Below the pieces are notes generated by a model. It was not told where the DNA came from. It made no database searches and was given only the letters and a program-made list of their open reading frames with translations. Below are positions 44,973 to 51,696 of a stretch of DNA of 51,696 bases, piece after piece (the first letter of the stretch is position 1; every line of letters begins with the position of its first letter). The DNA is taken from the NCBI GenBank assembly GCA_903877095.1, contig CAIRCP010000075.1, positions 1-51,696 of the forward strand. The letters run 5' to 3'. Source of the stretch: an uncultured Actinomycetes bacterium. Lineage in GTDB: Bacteria > Actinomycetota > Actinomycetes > Mycobacteriales > Mycobacteriaceae. Made by a program: the position numbers and the translations under genes.

Positions 44973-45587
44973 ATGCCACAGGGCCGGCCCATCGCGGTCC
45001 CCGAAGACGGACTGACCACCCGAAGCCGCCGGACCGCGCCGGTGCTCGCCGTGCACACCGGGGTCGGCAAGGGGAAGTCCACCGCCGCGTTCGGAATGGC
45101 CCTGCGCGCCTGGAACGCCGGGCTGAGCGTGGCGGTGTTCCAGTTCGTCAAGAGCGCCAAGTGGAAGGTGGGGGAGGAGTCGGCGTTCGCCGAACTGGGC
45201 CGCCTGCACGACGAGAGAGGCGCCGGCGGGGCGGTGGAGTGGAACAAGATGGGGGCGGGGTGGTCCTGGAGCCGTAAAACGGGCTCCGAGGACGATCATG
45301 CCGCCGTCGCCGCCGAGGGCTGGGCCGAGATCGCCCAGCGCCTTGCCGAACAACGCCACGACTTCTATGTGCTCGACGAGTTCACCTACCCGTTGAAGTG
45401 GGGATGGGTCGACGTCGATCAGGTCGTCGACACCCTGGTTGCCCGGCCCGGGCGTCAGCACGTCGTGATCACCGGCCGTGACGCCCCGCAACGTCTGCTC
45501 GACGCCGCCGACCTGGTGACCGAGATGACCAAGATCAAGCACCCGATGGACACCGGACGCAAGGGCCAGCGTGGGATCGAATGGTAA
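44973..45587 (+). CDS. cobO: Cob(I)yrinic acid a,c-diamide adenosyltransferase
   Basis: Transfers adenosyl from ATP to the reduced cobalt of the corrin ring. The 204-residue protein has the P-loop HTGVGKGKSTAAFG (G30 to T37 core), FQFVKSAKWKVGEE and the Walker-B-like VLDEFTYPLKWGW. CobO/BtuR family (Rv2849c). AAAGGGG precedes ATG 44973. It lies 11 bp after the chelatase and just before cobB. Confidence 0.94.
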   Translation: MPQGRPIAVPEDGLTTRSRRTAPVLAVHTGVGKGKSTAAFGMALRAWNAGLSVAVFQFVKSAKWKVGEESAFAELGRLHDERGAGGAVEWNKMGAGWSWSRKTGSEDDHAAVAAEGWAEIAQRLAEQRHDFYVLDEFTYPLKWGWVDVDQVVDTLVARPGRQHVVITGRDAPQRLLDAADLVTEMTKIKHPMDTGRKGQRGIEW

Positions 45588-45591
45588 GCGC

Positions 45592-46950
45592 GTGGTGACC
45601 ACTCCCGCCGTCGTGATCGCCGCCCCTGCGTCGGGCACCGGAAAGACAACCGTGGCAACGGGTCTCATCGGCGCGCTGCGCCAGGCCGGCGACCGGGTCG
45701 CCCCGTTCAAGGTCGGTCCGGACTTCATCGACCCGGGCTACCACGCCCTGGCGGCCGGCCGGCCGGGACGCAATTTGGACCCTGTCCTCGTCGGTGCGGA
45801 TCTGATCGGTCCGCTGTACCGGCACGGCTGCACCGGTGCCGACATCGCCGTCGTCGAAGGCGTGATGGGCCTGTTCGACGGCCGCATCGCCGAGCCGTTT
45901 CGGCTGCCGGCCAGTGGATCGACCGCCGAAGTGGCCGCACTGCTGGGCGCCCCGGTGGTGATGGTGGTCGACGGCCGCGGCCAGAGCCAGTCGATTGCCG
46001 CTGTGCTGCATGGCTTTTCGACGCTGGAGCGCAGTGTGCGGGTGGCCGGGGTGATCCTCAACCGGGTCGGCTCACCGCGTCATGAGCAGGTTCTGCGCCA
46101 GGCCTGCGAGTCGGTCGGGGTGCCGGTGCTCGGCGCGCTGCCCCGGACCGACGAACTCGCGGTGCCCTCACGGCATCTCGGACTGGTGACCGCCACCGAA
46201 CACGGCGACTCGGCGCACGCGGCGGTGGCCGCGATGACCGATCTGGTCGCTCGCACCGTCGACCTCGCCGCGGTGCGGGCGCTGGCCCGTTCGACGGTGA
46301 CGGCCGGGGCCTGGTCGCCGCGGGATGCGGTCGGTGAGCCGGTCCCCGGCGCCCCGGTGGTCGCAGTCGCCGCCGGGCGGGCGTTCACCTTCGCCTACGC
46401 CGAATACCGCGAACTCCTGGGCGCCGCCGGAGCTCAGGTGGTCGAATTCGACCCGTTGTGCGACACCCTGCCCGAGCGGTCGGCGGCCCTGGTGCTGCCG
46501 GGCGGCTTCCCCGAGCAGTACCCGCAGGAACTGGGTGCCAACGAGACGGTGTGCGCGCAGATCCGCGCGCTGGCGGCGCGCGCCCCCGTGCACGCCGAAT
46601 GCGGCGGACTGACCTACTTGATGTCCGACCTCGACGGGCACAGGATGTGCGGGGTACTGGCCGGTTCGGCCCGCTTCACCCCGCGGCTGACGCTGGGCTA
46701 CCGGGATGCGGTGGCACCGGCCGACTCGGCGTTGTTCAGCGCCGGCGAGCGCGTCACCGGCCACGAATTCCATCGCACCACAGTTGAATTCGCCGACCCC
46801 GTCCAGCCCGCCTGGCTGATGCGCGGCAGCGGCGGCGAGCGGCTGACCGACGGGGCCGTCCATGCCGATGTGCATGCGTCCTACCTGCACACCCATCCGG
46901 CGGGGCAGCCGGCGGCGGTCCGGCGCTTCGTCGAACTGGCGGCGCTGTAG
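45592..46950 (+). CDS. cobB: Cobyrinic acid a,c-diamide synthase (or hydrogenobyrinate form)
   Basis: Glutamine-dependent amidation of the a and c side chains. The ~452-residue protein has the ATP P-loop APASGTGKTTVATGL, FKVGPDFIDPGYH, the GVMGLFDGR motif and a class I glutaminase-like domain with Cys in HAECGGLTYLM and His in VHASYLHTHP. Starts at GTG 45592 or 45595 both suit the family; GTG 45571 would overlap cobO by 17 bp. In the aerobic pathway used by mycobacteria the substrate is hydrogenobyrinic acid, before cobalt insertion. Confidence 0.93.
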   Translation: MVTTPAVVIAAPASGTGKTTVATGLIGALRQAGDRVAPFKVGPDFIDPGYHALAAGRPGRNLDPVLVGADLIGPLYRHGCTGADIAVVEGVMGLFDGRIAEPFRLPASGSTAEVAALLGAPVVMVVDGRGQSQSIAAVLHGFSTLERSVRVAGVILNRVGSPRHEQVLRQACESVGVPVLGALPRTDELAVPSRHLGLVTATEHGDSAHAAVAAMTDLVARTVDLAAVRALARSTVTAGAWSPRDAVGEPVPGAPVVAVAAGRAFTFAYAEYRELLGAAGAQVVEFDPLCDTLPERSAALVLPGGFPEQYPQELGANETVCAQIRALAARAPVHAECGGLTYLMSDLDGHRMCGVLAGSARFTPRLTLGYRDAVAPADSALFSAGERVTGHEFHRTTVEFADPVQPAWLMRGSGGERLTDGAVHADVHASYLHTHPAGQPAAVRRFVELAAL

Positions 46951-46963
46951 TTAGGCTCGGCCG

Positions 46964-48199
46964 GTGACCGAGAACGCCTATCTCGTCGGGCTGCGACTGG
47001 CCGGCAAGAAAGTCGTCGTGGTCGGCGGCGGCACGGTCGCCCAGCGCCGGGTGCCCGTTCTGCTGTCCCACGGGGCCGACGTGCATGTGGTCACCCGCGC
47101 GGCGACACCGGCGGTCGAGGCGCTGGCCAGCCAGCAGCCGGGCATCACGCTGACCCTGCGCGACTACCGCGACGGCGATCTCACCGACGCCTGGTACGCC
47201 ATCGCCGCCACCGACGCCCCTGACGTCAACGCCGCGGTCGTGGCCGAAGCCGAACGGCGCCGCATCTTCTGCGTGCGCGCGGACGCCGCCCGCGACGGGA
47301 CGGCCGTCACGCCGGCGTCCTTCGACTTCGAAGGCCTGCTGGTGGGGGTGCTGGCCAGTGGCGAGCACCGGCGCTCGGCCGCGGTGCGCTCGGCCATCCG
47401 CGAAGCGCTGCAGCAGGGCCGCATCGCACCGGACGTGGTCGCCAGCACCGCATCCGACGTCGTTCCCGGCGGGGTCGCACTGGTCGGCGGCGGGCCGGGG
47501 GACCCGGAACTCATCACCGTGCGGGGCCGGCGATTGCTGGCCCATGCCGATGTGGTGGTGGCTGACCGCCTTGCTCCTCCCGAGTTGCTCGCCGAACTGC
47601 CCCCGCACGTGGAGGTCATCGACGCCGCCAAGATCCCGTATGGCCGCGCGATGGCGCAGGAGGCGATCAACGCCGTCCTCATCGAGAAGGCGCGGGCCGG
47701 AAACTTCGTCGTGCGACTCAAGGGCGGCGATCCGTTCGTCTTCGCCCGGGGATATGAGGAAGTCCTCGCGCTGGCCGAGGCTGGGATCCCGGTCACAGTG
47801 GTCCCGGGCGTCACCAGCGCCATCGCGGTCCCGGCGCTGGCTGGCGTGCCGGTCACCCACCGAGCCGTCAACCACGAATTCGTCGTGGTCAGCGGCCATC
47901 TGGCGCCGGACAACCCGGAGTCGCTGGTGAACTGGGACGCCCTGGCCAAGCTATCGGGAACGCTGGTGCTGTTGATGGCCGTCGAGCGCATCGAACTATT
48001 CGCAGCGGCCCTGCTGGACGGGGGTCGGCCCGCGGATACGCCGGTCCTGGTGGTGCAACACGGCACCACGTCGGCCGAGCGCGTCGTCCGCGCCACCATC
48101 GCTGACGTGCCCGAACGCATCCGAGCGGAAGGAATCCGCCCCCCGGCGATCATCGTGATCGGGCCCGTGGCCGGATTCGAGACGCTATCGAGACTTTAA
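46964..48199 (+). CDS. cysG: Siroheme synthase CysG (SUMT plus dehydrogenase)
   Basis: A bifunctional 411-residue enzyme. The N-terminal part is precorrin-2 dehydrogenase/ferrochelatase (VVVVGGGTVAQRRVPVLL, residues 18-35). The C-terminal part is uroporphyrinogen-III C-methyltransferase with GGGPGDPELITVRG, RLKGGDPFVFARGYEE and the PGVTSAIAVPALAGVPVTHR segment (first 20 given). It supplies precorrin-2 to both siroheme and B12. Rv2847c type. GTG 46964 start, 13 bp after cobB. Its stop lies inside the palindrome at 48191-48204. Confidence 0.94.
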   Translation: MTENAYLVGLRLAGKKVVVVGGGTVAQRRVPVLLSHGADVHVVTRAATPAVEALASQQPGITLTLRDYRDGDLTDAWYAIAATDAPDVNAAVVAEAERRRIFCVRADAARDGTAVTPASFDFEGLLVGVLASGEHRRSAAVRSAIREALQQGRIAPDVVASTASDVVPGGVALVGGGPGDPELITVRGRRLLAHADVVVADRLAPPELLAELPPHVEVIDAAKIPYGRAMAQEAINAVLIEKARAGNFVVRLKGGDPFVFARGYEEVLALAEAGIPVTVVPGVTSAIAVPALAGVPVTHRAVNHEFVVVSGHLAPDNPESLVNWDALAKLSGTLVLLMAVERIELFAAALLDGGRPADTPVLVVQHGTTSAERVVRATIADVPERIRAEGIRPPAIIVIGPVAGFETLSRL

Positions 48200-48204
48200 A
48201 GTCT
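48191..48204. promoter_or_regulatory. 14-bp palindrome in the efpA promoter region
   Basis: AGACTTTAAAGTCT is a perfect palindrome, AT-rich against the GC-rich background, overlapping the cysG stop and the expected -35 region of efpA (-10 at 48219). It may be a repressor operator. A short terminator is less likely because there is no loop. Confidence 0.5.
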
Positions 48205-48218
48205 TCTTAATTTTGAGG

Positions 48219-48224
48219 TAGGGT
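48219..48224 (+). promoter_or_regulatory. -10 element of efpA
   Basis: TAGGGT, within GGTAGGGTAG, ends 8 nt before ATG 48233. The same ten bases at the same distance precede the paralogue at 49895. A leaderless or near-leaderless transcript is suggested. Confidence 0.5.
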
Positions 48225-48232
48225 AGGCCGCT

Positions 48233-49834
48233 ATGACTGCTCTCGACGACGCTGAGCGCACGAGCCCATTTCAACGGGCGGACCGCAGCGAGGTGCATCA
48301 CAGCGCCAGTTCCCGGGCGCTTCCCGCGCCGCTGCCCTCCTCGGAGGTAGCCACGACCGACGCCGCTCCGGCCAACTGGCTGGCTTCCTGGCGGTTCATC
48401 GCCGCGGTGGTCGCGATCGGCGGCATGCAGTTGCTGGCCACCATGGACAGCACCGTCGCGATCGTGGCGCTGCCCAAGATTCAGGACGAGCTCGGCCTGT
48501 CCGACGCCGGCCGCAGCTGGGTGATCACCGCCTACGTGCTGACCTTCGGCGGCCTGATGCTGCTGGGCGGCCGGCTGGGCGACACCATCGGCCGCAAGCG
48601 CACGTTCATCGTCGGCGTCACGCTGTTCACCATCGCCTCGGTGCTGTGCGGGATCGCGTGGGACCAGACCACCTTGGTGGTCGCCCGGCTGCTGCAGGGT
48701 GTCGGCTCGGCGATCGCGTCGCCGACGGGTCTCGCACTGGTGGCCACCACGTTCCCGAAGGGCTTGGCGCGTAACGCCGCCACCGCGGTCTTCGCCGCCA
48801 TGACCGGCATCGGTTCGGTGATGGGCCTGGTAGTCGGCGGGGCTCTGACCGAAGTGTCCTGGCGGTTGGCGTTCCTGGTGAACGTGCCGATCGGCCTGCT
48901 GATGATCTATCTCGCCCGCACCACCCTGCAGGAGACCCATCGCGAGCGGATGAAGCTCGACGCGGCCGGCGCCTTGCTGGCCACCGTCGCCTGTACCGCC
49001 GCGGTGTTCGGTTTCACCCAGGGCCCCGAGCGCGGCTGGCTCGCGCCGACCACGCTGGCCGCCGGCCTGGCCGCCCTGCTGGCGGGTGTCGCGTTCGTCG
49101 CCGTCGAGCGCACCGCCGTCAACCCGGTGGTTCCGTTCCGGCTATTCCGTGACCGCAACCGCGTGGCCACCTTCTGCGCGATCTTCCTGGCCGGTGGCGT
49201 CATGTTCACCCTGACGGTGCTGATCGGCCTGTACGTGCAGGACATCATGGGCTACAGCGCGCTGCACGCCGGGATCGGCTTCATCCCGTTCGTGATCGCC
49301 CTGGGCGTCGGCCTGGCCGCGTCGTCGCAGCTGGTGAACTACTTCTCGCCGCGCGTCCTGGTCATCGCCGGTGGTGTGCTCGTCCTCTCCGCCATGCTGT
49401 ACGGCTCGACCCTGGATGCCGGGATCCCTTACTTCCCCAACCTGGTGATTCCGATCACCGTCGGCGGACTCGGCATCGGCATGATCGTCGTGCCGCTGAC
49501 GGTGTCGGCCATCGCCGGTGTGGACTTCGACCAGATCGGTCCGGTCTCGGCGATCGCCCTGATGCTGCAGAACCTCGGCGGCCCGGTGGTGCTGGCCATC
49601 ATCCAGGCCGTCATCACCTCACGCACGCTCTACCTCGGCGGCGTTACCGGCCCGGTGAAGAAGATGGATCCCGCCCAGCTACATGCTCTGGACCAGGGCT
49701 ACACCTACGGCTTGCTGTGGGTCGCCGGCGTAGCGGTGATCGTGGGCGCCGTCGCCCTGTTCATCGGGTATACCGCCCAGCAGGTCGCCCACGCGCAGGA
49801 AGTCAAAGAGGCCTTCGAAGCCGGCGACGTCTGA
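48233..49834 (+). CDS. efpA: MFS drug exporter EfpA (DHA2, 14 helices)
   Basis: A 533-residue proton-coupled exporter of the QacA/DHA2 branch; EfpA of M. tuberculosis (Rv2846c) is essential and linked to isoniazid response and lipid export. After a ~55-residue polar N-terminus, helix 1 carries the DHA2 motif MDSTVAIVALPKIQ, the loop 2-3 motif A reads GGRLGDTIGRKR, and GVGSAIASPTGLAL follows. The 14-helix layout is filled to VAVIVGAVALFIGY at the end. It is the closest to Rv2846c by gene order and by the long N-terminal extension. Confidence 0.93.
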   Translation: MTALDDAERTSPFQRADRSEVHHSASSRALPAPLPSSEVATTDAAPANWLASWRFIAAVVAIGGMQLLATMDSTVAIVALPKIQDELGLSDAGRSWVITAYVLTFGGLMLLGGRLGDTIGRKRTFIVGVTLFTIASVLCGIAWDQTTLVVARLLQGVGSAIASPTGLALVATTFPKGLARNAATAVFAAMTGIGSVMGLVVGGALTEVSWRLAFLVNVPIGLLMIYLARTTLQETHRERMKLDAAGALLATVACTAAVFGFTQGPERGWLAPTTLAAGLAALLAGVAFVAVERTAVNPVVPFRLFRDRNRVATFCAIFLAGGVMFTLTVLIGLYVQDIMGYSALHAGIGFIPFVIALGVGLAASSQLVNYFSPRVLVIAGGVLVLSAMLYGSTLDAGIPYFPNLVIPITVGGLGIGMIVVPLTVSAIAGVDFDQIGPVSAIALMLQNLGGPVVLAIIQAVITSRTLYLGGVTGPVKKMDPAQLHALDQGYTYGLLWVAGVAVIVGAVALFIGYTAQQVAHAQEVKEAFEAGDV

Positions 49835-49880
49835 TCGGGACGGAGCCTCGTTCATCGTCGGCATCGCCGACGCGTGTGGG

Positions 49881-49894
49881 TAGGGTAGCTACCC
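49881..49894. promoter_or_regulatory. -10 element and palindrome before the second EfpA-type gene
   Basis: TAGGGT (49881-49886) ends 8 nt before ATG 49895, as at efpA. It overlaps the perfect 12-bp palindrome GGGTAGCTACCC (49883-49894) that fills the space to the start codon; this could be an operator. Confidence 0.5.
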
Positions 49895-51388
49895 ATGGCC
49901 GGCGCTAGCGTTCCCGAACCGCCGGCCCGGGCTCTTGCCTCCAGCGTGCTGGGGATCGCGATCATCGCGATCACCGGCATGCAGCTGATGTCGACGCTGG
50001 ACGGCACCATCGTCATCGTCGCGCTGCCCCGGATGCAGGCCGACCTGGACCTCTCCGACGCCGCCAAGAGCTGGGTGATCACCGCCTATGTGCTGACCTT
50101 CGGCGGCCTGCTGCTGCTCGGCGGCCGGGTCGGCGACGCCATCGGGCACAAACGCGCCTTCATCTCCGGCGTCGGCGTCTTCACCATCGCCTCGATGGCC
50201 TGCGGCCTGGCTACCGACGGTCCGCTGTTGGTCGCGGCGCGTGCGGTGCAGGGTATGGGCGCGGCGGTGGCCGCACCCACCGGCCTGGCGCTGATCGCGA
50301 CCACCTACGCCCCCGGCAAGGCACGCAACCAGGCCATGGCGATCTCGGCGGCGATGCAGGGCCTGGGTTCGGTGCTGGGCCTGGTGGTCGGCGGTGCGCT
50401 CACCGTCATCTCCTGGCGGCTGGCCTTCCTCATCAACTTCCCGATCGGTGCGGTGATCATCTGGATCGCCCTGACCCGGCTGGAGGAAACCCACCACGAG
50501 CGCCTCAAGCTCGACGTGACCGGCGCCCTGGTGGCCACCCTCGGCTGTACCGCGGCGGTCCTGGTGTTCACCCAGGGCCCGGCCCGCGGCTGGGCGGACC
50601 CATGGGTGATCGGCGCCGGAATCCTCGCCGTGGTGCTGGGCATCGCGTTCCTCTTCGTCGAACGCCGGGCGGACCACCCCCTGGTTCCGCTGTGGCTGTT
50701 CCGCGACCGCAACCGGGTGGCCACCTTCGTCTCGCTGTTCCTGGCCGGCGGCGTGCTGTTGACCCTGACGGTGATGATCGGCCTGTACGTCCAGGACGTG
50801 CTGGGCTACTCGGCGCTGCACGCCGGTATCGGCTTCATCCCGTTCGCGCTCGCGCTGGGATTCGGCAACCTGCTGACCGCCCGCCTGGTGGCCCACATCG
50901 CACCGCGCTGGCTCATCATCGGCGGCGGAATCTTCGTCCTGGCCGCGATGCTTTACGGGTCGACGCTGAACCGCACCATTCCGTACTTCCCCGACCTGCT
51001 GCTGCCCATCGTCGTCGGCGGCTTCGGAATCGGGCTCATCTCGGTGGTGCTACCGCTGTGCGCCCTGGCCAACATCGGTCCCCGCGAGATCGGCCCGATC
51101 AGCGCAATCACCCTGATGGCCCAGAATCTCGGCGGCCCCATGGTGCTGGTGGTCATCCAGGCCGTGCAGATCTCCCGGACGCTCTATTTGGGCGGGACGA
51201 CCGGCCCGGTCGCCGAGATGAACCCGGCCCAACTCGACGCACTCGACGCCGGCTACACCTATTCGCTGCTGTGGATCGCCGCGGTCGCCGTCATGGTCGG
51301 CGGCACCGCCCTGTTCATCGGCTACTCGGCCAAGCAGATCGCCGCCGCCCAGCACACCCGCGAAGCGGTGGAGGCCGGGGAGTTGTGA
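49895..51388 (+). CDS. Second EfpA-type MFS exporter (tandem paralogue)
   Basis: A 497-residue DHA2 exporter highly similar to the one upstream along its whole length: MSTLDGTIVIVALPRMQADL, SWVITAYVLTFGGL (also in EfpA), GGRVGDAIGHKRAF and QDVLGYSALHAGIGFIPF are shared with small changes. It lacks the ~40 extra N-terminal residues of EfpA, and the motif A basic pair is H-K instead of R-K. It lies 60 bp after efpA with its own promoter-like box. It is a tandem duplicate that has diverged, so a different substrate range is plausible. Downstream (51389-51438) nothing is seen. Confidence 0.92.
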   Translation: MAGASVPEPPARALASSVLGIAIIAITGMQLMSTLDGTIVIVALPRMQADLDLSDAAKSWVITAYVLTFGGLLLLGGRVGDAIGHKRAFISGVGVFTIASMACGLATDGPLLVAARAVQGMGAAVAAPTGLALIATTYAPGKARNQAMAISAAMQGLGSVLGLVVGGALTVISWRLAFLINFPIGAVIIWIALTRLEETHHERLKLDVTGALVATLGCTAAVLVFTQGPARGWADPWVIGAGILAVVLGIAFLFVERRADHPLVPLWLFRDRNRVATFVSLFLAGGVLLTLTVMIGLYVQDVLGYSALHAGIGFIPFALALGFGNLLTARLVAHIAPRWLIIGGGIFVLAAMLYGSTLNRTIPYFPDLLLPIVVGGFGIGLISVVLPLCALANIGPREIGPISAITLMAQNLGGPMVLVVIQAVQISRTLYLGGTTGPVAEMNPAQLDALDAGYTYSLLWIAAVAVMVGGTALFIGYSAKQIAAAQHTREAVEAGEL

Positions 51389-51438
51389 TGATCGGCAACC
51401 GGGCCTGGATCGCCATCGCGAGCGATACGGGATAGTTC

Positions 51439-51585
51439 GTGTCGAAAACCGCCCTGCTGCACCTCGGAACACCAAAAACCGGCACGACATCCATCCAGCA
51501 CGCCCTCGCACGAGCGTGGGCTACGGATGCACTTGGAGAGGTCTGCTACCCGATTAGGCCCAATGTCGCTCAGTTAAGGGTGTGA
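51439..51585 (+). pseudogene. Truncated sulfotransferase-like gene
   Basis: GTG 51439 opens a 48-codon ORF: SKTALLHLGTPKTGTTSIQ then HALARAWATDALGEVCYP and a stop. LLHLGTPKTGTTSIQ is the 5'-phosphosulfate (PAPS) binding loop found at the N-terminus of bacterial sulfotransferase-like proteins, which are 250-350 residues long. The reading frame breaks at about 51580, where the sequence turns IS-like, so the gene is probably cut by an insertion. The region after efpA differs here from M. tuberculosis, where proS follows. Confidence 0.6.
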
Positions 51586-51696
51586 CTGTTGGGTCAAGTG
51601 TGATGTGTGCAGCGTGTCGGGGAGTTGGAGCAGCGGAACTCCCGGTATCGATGGGTGTCCTCGTAAGACAACCCTTCACCTGGGAGTTCCGCTGTC
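51583..51696. mobile_element. Probable insertion sequence end, running off the window
   Basis: From about 51580 the base composition drops in GC and no ORF continues. A 13-bp perfect inverted repeat, CAGCGGAACTCCC (51631-51643) with GGGAGTTCCGCTG (51682-51694), has a 38-bp spacer, and a third GGGAGTT copy lies at 51620-51626. A leader with such a hairpin before the transposase is common in IS elements. The transposase itself is not in the window and the family is not determined. Confidence 0.5.

Noticed and set aside
48191..48204. AGACTTTAAAGTCT as the terminator of cysG
   Set aside because: A palindrome without a loop makes a poor hairpin, and it lies partly inside the coding end; an operator fits better.

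Overview
The window is about 51.7 kb of high-GC DNA from a mycobacterium, most likely an environmental, fast-growing (Mycolicibacterium-like) species. The gene order follows, with gaps, the M. tuberculosis block from the yifB/dprA region (Rv2897c/Rv2896c) to efpA (Rv2846c), and the proteins closely match those families. It differs from the tubercle bacillus in having a DNA photolyase, a tandem second EfpA-type exporter and a carotenoid oxygenase, and in lacking dipZ between the fasciclin genes. I see no rRNA, tRNA or CRISPR array.

Layout. 1-137: non-yifB DNA with phased short repeats that cuts off the 5' end of yifB, probably the end of a mobile element. 137-3695: truncated yifB, dprA and xerC (DNA processing and recombination). 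3702-12102: an M23 peptidase, rpsB-tsf, an amidase, a TetR regulator, pyrH-frr, cdsA, rlmN and a DUF2631 protein. 12196-16020 (minus strand): photolyase and three tandem fasciclin (MPT70/MPT83-type) genes, with strong hairpin terminators, SigK-like promoters and a perfect CRP-type site. 16075-20594: dxr-rip1-ispG-GNAT, with two MEP isoprenoid genes around the site-2 protease. 20669-25980: a PBP lipoprotein, a Rieske lipoprotein, a DUF1707 protein, map and cobyric acid synthase.

25986-26816: a lipoprotein gene whose 5' end carries three 54-bp MIRU-like repeats in frame. 27491-34161: a permease diverging from a glnA4-like gamma-glutamyl ligase, gamma-glutamyl amidohydrolase, aldehyde dehydrogenase, SDR and FadR-type regulator, which together read as a gamma-glutamylation route for an amine or amino-alcohol. 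34158-35660: a 13E12-type HNH/DUF222 protein. 35784-37633: a cobalamin riboswitch controlling a NiCoT transporter and a His-rich membrane protein, with a divergent microprotein that resembles the last helix of that transporter. 37743-41093: a carotenoid oxygenase, a pore-like membrane protein and an alpha/beta hydrolase. 41133-48199: mqo-GNAT-ChlI/D-like chelatase-cobO-cobB-cysG, tightly packed and rich in cobalamin and siroheme genes. 48233-51388: two tandem EfpA-type MFS exporters with matching promoter spacing. 51439-51696: a truncated sulfotransferase-like ORF running into an IS-like sequence with a long inverted repeat.

Two themes connect distant genes. One is cobalt and corrinoid metabolism: cobQ, riboswitch-nicT, the chelatase, cobO, cobB and cysG. 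The other is the cell envelope: Rip1, PBP, fasciclins, CdsA and isoprenoid precursors. Both window edges look like mobile-element junctions, so the window may be a contig bounded by repeats.
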